Of a DNA stretch of 9,455 bases, positions 5,971 through 9,455 are shown piece after piece. Position numbers and translations under genes: made by a program. This stretch comes from a bacterium. GTDB taxonomy: Bacteria; Chlamydiota; Chlamydiia; Chlamydiales; Rhabdochlamydiaceae. The first letter of the stretch is position 1. Each line of letters opens with the position of its first letter. The DNA lies in NCBI GenBank assembly GCA_021802305.1, contig JAKAAD010000036.1, positions 1 to 9,455 on the forward strand, written 5' to 3'. The notes under the pieces are model-generated. The model ran no database searches. It was not told where the DNA came from and was given only the letters and a program-made list of their open reading frames with translations.

Positions 5971-6906
5971 ATGATGGTTATTCTTGCTTATTATTTTTTT
6001 ACAACCATTGAAGATCCTCAACAAGAGGTAGCAAAACATCGTGCCTTTCTGGAAGGCAAAGACATTCGGTGCCGGGTTTATATTTCTCATGAGGGAATCA
6101 ATGGGCAAATGAGTGCGAGTGAAAAAGATGGAGAAGCCTATATAGCCTGGCTCAAAAGCGATGAGCGGTTTTCCGAAATTGCGTTTAAAACACATTTCCA
6201 CCCCGTTCACGTATTCCCTAGAACGACCGTTAAATATAGAAAACAGCTTGTCGCGTTGGACCAAGCAGTGGATTTTTCTCAACGAGGAAGCTATATTACA
6301 CCCCGAGAATTTCGAAAAGCACTCGAAGAAAAGAAAGAAGATCTGCTCATTCTCGATGTGCGCAATCGCTACGAATGGGAAATTGGACACTTTGAGGGGG
6401 CAGAACTTCTGCCTTTTGAAAACTTTCGCGATTTTCCTCTCTATGCACAAAAACTCCAAAAAGAACGGGATGTCGAGGCAACAAGGGTACTGATGTATTG
6501 TACCGGAGGAATTCGATGCGAACTTTTCTCGCCCCTCTTAAGGAAAGCAGGGTTTCGCAATGTCTATCAATTACAAGGCGGAGTCATACAATATGGACTC
6601 GATGAGGGATCTGCGCATTGGAGAGGAAAGCTTTTTGTCTTTGATGATCGGTTATCTGTCTCGATAGATACAAAGAAAGAGGCAGAAGTAATTAGCCGCT
6701 GCACCTTTTGTCAAAAGTTCTCGGATCTCTATTACAACTGTGCAAATGTAGAGTGCAATGAACTCTTTCTATCTTGTCTCTATTGTGCAGAAGAAAGGAC
6801 TGGATGTTGTAGTACAGAATGTCAACAGGCTCCACGCGTACGAGCTTTCAAGAAAGAGGCGCGGCCAGTGCCCTTTAGACGACTGTGCGAGACTTGTGGC
6901 TCGTAG
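5971..6906 (+). CDS. trhO: tRNA uridine(34) hydroxylase (rhodanese-like, YceA/UPF0176 family)
   Basis: TrhO hydroxylates the wobble uridine of certain tRNAs to ho5U, using oxygen. The 311-residue protein has the N-terminal acylphosphatase-like domain (YYFFTTIEDP, CRVYISHEGINGQMS, about residues 5-95) ending in FPRTTVKYRKQLVAL. The rhodanese domain follows (about 110-215) with LDVRNRYEWEIGHFEGA and the active-site loop YCTGGIRCE (Cys177, Cys183), then YQLQGGVIQYG and WRGKLFVFDDR. A C-terminal cysteine-rich tail (Cys244, 247, 257, 262, 269, 272, 279, 280, 284 and 306, 309) probably binds zinc. The whole architecture matches chlamydial YceA. The frame is closed by TAG at 5956-5958, so ATG 5971 or 5974 is the start; no Shine-Dalgarno is present at a usual distance. 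It is divergent from rpsD, as I recall the two genes also being neighbours in Chlamydia. Confidence 0.93.
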   Translation: MMVILAYYFFTTIEDPQQEVAKHRAFLEGKDIRCRVYISHEGINGQMSASEKDGEAYIAWLKSDERFSEIAFKTHFHPVHVFPRTTVKYRKQLVALDQAVDFSQRGSYITPREFRKALEEKKEDLLILDVRNRYEWEIGHFEGAELLPFENFRDFPLYAQKLQKERDVEATRVLMYCTGGIRCELFSPLLRKAGFRNVYQLQGGVIQYGLDEGSAHWRGKLFVFDDRLSVSIDTKKEAEVISRCTFCQKFSDLYYNCANVECNELFLSCLYCAEERTGCCSTECQQAPRVRAFKKEARPVPFRRLCETCGS

Positions 6907-6913
6907 TAGATTG

Positions 6914-6949
6914 AGTATACTTGTGTACTTTGGTAAGAGAAGATCTAAT
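6914..6949 (+). promoter_or_regulatory. tsaD: Candidate promoter of tsaD with a near-palindrome
   Basis: TTGTGT (6921-6926) and TCTAAT (6944-6949) are 17 bases apart in the 96-base gap between trhO and tsaD. AGTATAC (6914-6920) and GTGTACT (6923-6929) form an almost perfect inverted repeat over the -35. This could be an operator or a chance hairpin. Read-through from trhO is also possible because no terminator is evident in the gap. Confidence 0.3.
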
Positions 6950-7002
6950 GGCCTGCGCATAGAAGATACACAATTTAATGATCAATTTGATAACATGCTC
7001 GG

Positions 7003-8067
7003 ATGCGTGTTCTTGGCTTAGAAACAACTTGCGATGAAACTGCTGCTGCAGTTGTAGAAGATGGCAAAAGGATCCTGTCCAATGAAATTGATTCGCAAGC
7101 GAGCGATCATCAAGTATTTGGTGGGGTCTATCCAGAGCTTGCATGTCGAAAACATGTAGATTTACTCATTCCCGTTGTCGAAAGAGCCTTAGAAAAAGCG
7201 CATTTGGACATAAAGGCTATCGACCTCATTGCAGTTGCTAAAGGGCCGGGACTCATCGGGGCATTGCTCATTGGCATACAGGCAGCAAAGGCACTGTCCT
7301 TTGCTCTCCAGCGTCCTTTTATCGGAGTAAATCACGTGGAGGCGCATCTCTATGCTGCTATGATGCCGCTCGAAGATCCTCCTTTGCCCGGTTTAGGTCT
7401 TGTCGTTTCAGGGGGCCATACGTTCTTAGTGAAGATTCACGCGATTGGTTCTTACGAACGAATTGGGCAAACCTTAGATGATGCGGCAGGAGAGGCTTTT
7501 GATAAAGTGGCTGCCATACTAGAGCTCCCTTATCCTGGAGGGCCTGCTATTGAAATGCTTGCAAAGAAGAGTCAACGAAGAGTGGGTCTTTTTTCATTGC
7601 CCAAAGTCAAAAGGAACAAATGGGATTTCTCCTTTTCTGGATTGAAGACTTCTGTTCTCTATGCAGTAAAGGGGCAAAATGCAGAAAAGAAGGAGCCCTG
7701 TGCATGGAGTGAACAGGAGAAAGCAGATATTGCTGCAGATTTTCAAGAGACTATTCTACTCTCGATTGCGCAAAAGGTTGGAGCGGCAATGGATGCATTT
7801 GGGTGTAAATCGCTCTTTTGTGGGGGAGGTGTGTGCAACAATCAACGGTTGCGAGAGCTTTTGGCAGAACACTGCCGGGGACGTTCTCTCTTTTTCCCAG
7901 AAAGGGGCCTTGTATTGGATAACGCAGCAATGATTGCCGGGCTGGGCTATCATGTCTACCATCGCTTTCAAACAGGGGACTCGTACGATCTCGAGCCCAT
8001 GACGCGCATTCCTATTGCAATGGGAAGTGTTGGAGTCGAACGGCAGACTTTTACAGCAGTTCATTAG
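7003..8067 (+). CDS. tsaD: tRNA N6-adenosine threonylcarbamoyltransferase
   Basis: TsaD (Gcp/Kae1 family) transfers the threonylcarbamoyl group to A37 of ANN-decoding tRNAs, with TsaB and TsaE as partners. The 354-residue product begins MRVLGLETTCDETAAAVV, the ATPase phosphate motif of the ASKHA fold. It has the iron ligands His111 and His115 (NHVEAHLYA) and Asp306 (VLDNAAM), plus GPGLIGALLIG (81-91), VVSGGHTFL (134-142), DDAAGEAFDKVA (159-170), YPGGPAIE, FSFSGLKTSV (209-218) and GGGVCNNQRLRE (274-285). Length is somewhat above E. coli (337) because of a short C-terminal tail. ATG 7003 is the only start after an in-frame TAA at 6991-6993, although no Shine-Dalgarno is seen. It follows trhO on the same strand after 96 bases, so two tRNA-modification genes are adjacent. 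Its last 17 coding bases overlap the end of the opposing ATPase pseudogene. Confidence 0.97.
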   Translation: MRVLGLETTCDETAAAVVEDGKRILSNEIDSQASDHQVFGGVYPELACRKHVDLLIPVVERALEKAHLDIKAIDLIAVAKGPGLIGALLIGIQAAKALSFALQRPFIGVNHVEAHLYAAMMPLEDPPLPGLGLVVSGGHTFLVKIHAIGSYERIGQTLDDAAGEAFDKVAAILELPYPGGPAIEMLAKKSQRRVGLFSLPKVKRNKWDFSFSGLKTSVLYAVKGQNAEKKEPCAWSEQEKADIAADFQETILLSIAQKVGAAMDAFGCKSLFCGGGVCNNQRLRELLAEHCRGRSLFFPERGLVLDNAAMIAGLGYHVYHRFQTGDSYDLEPMTRIPIAMGSVGVERQTFTAVH

Positions 8068-8742
8068 ACCAAAGCCTTTCTAAGAAGATCTGCCAAGGCA
8101 ATATAAGAACATTGTTCACTTTTCTAGGGTTTTTCTCCATGGAAACTACAATCGAATGCTTTAGCAAAGGCGTGTAAGCCTTTGCAATGATTGCCATTGA
8201 TGTTTTTTCTACCTTTTACTTCGAATGCGATTTCGTGGTCTCCTAAAATAAAATCCACTTCGAGTTGGCTCGTTGTGTGCCAGTAGGGCTGTAGCAGTAA
8301 CCCATGATGTAGCGCGCGCAAAAGATCAAAATGAAGAATTTTTAGATAGACTAAGGGAAACATTTCAAAACGCAATGCTCTTCCCCCTAAAAGATTAGCG
8401 CCTTGTTGTTTTAATTTGCGTGCGCTCGATCCGCACAAAATGAATTGCATTTGATTTTCGACAATGAGAGTCTGGGCTTCATCAATGAGCTCCGGCACTT
8501 TTTGTACCTCTTCGATGATCACAGGGAAACAACCTGGATGACGAGCCAAAAAGTTCTTGTCTCATTCATGAAGGAGTTGTGGATAGACGCCTTGCTTCAC
8601 TCGCTAGCAACAAATTGTATCGAGGAGATTTGGGAAATAACTCAAGTAAGAGGGTGGTTTTTTCAACTTGCCTAGGGCCCCATAGGAAGCACGATTCCTC
8701 ACCTCTCCTCGTCAACGTTTGCATCCTTTTGACATGCCTCAT
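8051..8742 (-). pseudogene. Broken AAA (AAA_14) / DUF4143 ATPase
   Basis: Pieces in three frames rebuild one family protein, normally near 390-400 residues. From ATG 8742, 58 codons read MRHVKRMQTL..., with ESCFLWGPRQVEKTTLLLEL as a Walker A in which the glycine before the lysine is Glu27. TGA at 8568-8566 stops this frame; MRQELF continues beyond it. An extra base in an A5 run (8548-8552) then shifts to the frame beginning LARHPGCF, with a Walker-B-like VIIEEVQKVPEL, FILCGSSARKLKQQGANL and GGRALRFEMFPLVY. At about 8283-8295, HHGLL is joined directly to YWHTTSQLEVDFILGDHE, so most of the middle (about 190 residues by comparison with the family) is missing. Near 8152 another shift leads to a tail with VLILPWQIFLERLWSNELL ending at TAA 8053-8051, inside the tsaD 3' end. 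Several independent lesions show it is non-functional. Family identity is from memory of its motifs. Confidence 0.85.
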
Positions 8743-8803
8743 GAAACCACCACTTTAAATATTCAGGCAACAAAATTTACAAATAACTGAAAATTAGCGA
8801 CTT

Positions 8804-8821
8804 ATATTTTGATTAAAATAT
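8804..8821. other. AT-only hairpin at the end of the MORN gene
   Basis: ATATTTT (8804-8810) and AAAATAT (8815-8821) pair around GATT, touching the stop codon of the minus-strand MORN gene. With only A-T pairs it is a poor terminator, though position fits a transcript end. Confidence 0.25.
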
Positions 8822-9455
8822 TACAACTGATTCAGCATGCGATGGCCTTCTTGGATCTGCAGGTCGAACTTGACGAGTTCGTCAAAACGCTCTTTGCGCA
8901 CGGGATTATCGCGATAATACCATTGCTCAATTTCAGGGTTGCCATCCACGTAAATCGTTGTGAGACCATGGCGTACATCGTTTTCCCAAGAGATCTCTTG
9001 CTCAATGACGCGCCCATCAATAAATGTCCGTTCTACACCCTCTTTTTTCCCGGAGTGATAGGGCACTTCTCGATACTTGATGCCATTTTTAAAATAAGTA
9101 GCTAAGCCGTGAAGGTTGCCATCGACCCATTCTTCAACGGCAAGCGGATCACCGTCTTGCCCAAAAGTAGACCGCGTACCATGAATTTTTCCATCGCGAA
9201 GAGCAGATTTAGATGCAAGCATTCCGTTGGAATAAAACGTTTCTCGAAATACAGGATGACCGTTTTCGATGAGTTCTTTTGCTAACAAAAGACCTCTCTC
9301 ATTTCGTTCCATTCGAACGCCTTGGCCTCTTGTTACTTCTGCCTCGGCCACATTGTGGATTGTGAAATAGGTTCCTTCTAGTAAGTTTCCGTGAGAGAAT
9401 ACTTCATCAGTGCGGGGAGATCCTTGATCATACCATGTTCGAATAGCGATTCGGT
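8821..9455 (-). CDS. MORN-repeat (YwqK-like) protein, 5' end beyond the window
   Basis: The frame is open from the right edge (RIAIRTWYDQGSP...) to TAA 8823-8821, giving 210 visible residues; a GTG at 9351 is inside it and is unlikely to be the start. The protein is made of repeats of about 20-25 residues with the pattern aromatic, NG or DG, short strand, G-x-x-HG: SNGMLASKSALRDGKIHGT, VDGNLHGLATYFKNGIKYRE, HSGKKEGVERTFIDGRVIEQ, ENDVRHGLTTIYVDGNPEIE. These fit the MORN_2 variant found in proteins often labelled YwqK-family antitoxins, a label that rests on weak functional evidence. MORN repeats form beta-hairpin arrays, often at membranes or in protein contacts. No partner toxin is visible downstream, only the ATPase pseudogene. 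The C-terminal 25 residues (ERFDELVKFDLQIQEGHRM) look helical. Confidence 0.8.
   Translation of the reverse strand, partial: RIAIRTWYDQGSPRTDEVFSHGNLLEGTYFTIHNVAEAEVTRGQGVRMERNERGLLLAKELIENGHPVFRETFYSNGMLASKSALRDGKIHGTRSTFGQDGDPLAVEEWVDGNLHGLATYFKNGIKYREVPYHSGKKEGVERTFIDGRVIEQEISWENDVRHGLTTIYVDGNPEIEQWYYRDNPVRKERFDELVKFDLQIQEGHRMLNQL

Noticed and set aside
8074..8123. Hairpins after tsaD (GCCTT/AAGGC and GAAC/GTTC with a short T-run) as a tsaD terminator
   Set aside because: Stems are only 4-5 bp, one loop is 16 bases, and the sequence is explained as the tail of the opposing pseudogene.
8445..8675. Plus-strand 76-codon frame
   Set aside because: It is the antisense of the ATPase pseudogene, whose minus-strand pieces have clear family motifs.
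1..9455. CRISPR array, tRNA or rRNA gene, or insertion sequence
   Set aside because: No regularly spaced repeats, no cloverleaf or rRNA-like sequence, and no transposase motifs were seen on either strand.

Overview
The window reads as a chromosomal segment of a bacterium in the phylum Chlamydiae, most likely one of the environmental (amoeba- or arthropod-associated) lineages rather than Chlamydiaceae. The reasons are the strongly chlamydia-like sequences of RpsD, TrhO (YceA) and HemA, and the order nfo-rpsD-yceA, which from memory is the order in Chlamydia. An asparaginyl-tRNA synthetase, which Chlamydiaceae lack, argues against a classic Chlamydia. By eye the base composition is moderately AT-rich. 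No database search was possible.

Layout. (1) 1-878: a possible divergent gene start at the left edge next to a G-tract, then recX on +, then about 220 bases holding a long nested inverted repeat. (2) 879-2252: hemA on +, starting at GTG behind a strong Shine-Dalgarno, followed by about 320 bases with only a doubtful decayed reading frame. (3) 2253-5764, all on -: rpsD, nfo and asnS form one operon (rpsD first; nfo and asnS overlap by ATGA; a terminator lies just after asnS), followed by an unrecognised small membrane-type protein with its own promoter candidate. (4) 5765-5970: a divergent promoter region. (5) 5971-8067 on +: trhO and tsaD. (6) 8051-9455 on -: a multiply broken AAA/DUF4143 ATPase whose tail overlaps the 3' end of tsaD, then a MORN-repeat (YwqK-like) gene running off the right edge.

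Functionally the intact genes are housekeeping and centre on translation: AsnRS charges tRNA-Asn, TrhO hydroxylates the tRNA wobble uridine, TsaD makes the t6A modification, HemA uses glutamyl-tRNA for tetrapyrrole synthesis and RpsD is a ribosomal protein. RecX and Nfo serve DNA repair. I found no convincing new multi-gene system. The more unusual items are the structured element upstream of hemA, the ATPase pseudogene reconstructed from several broken frames, and the coupling of asnS to nfo.
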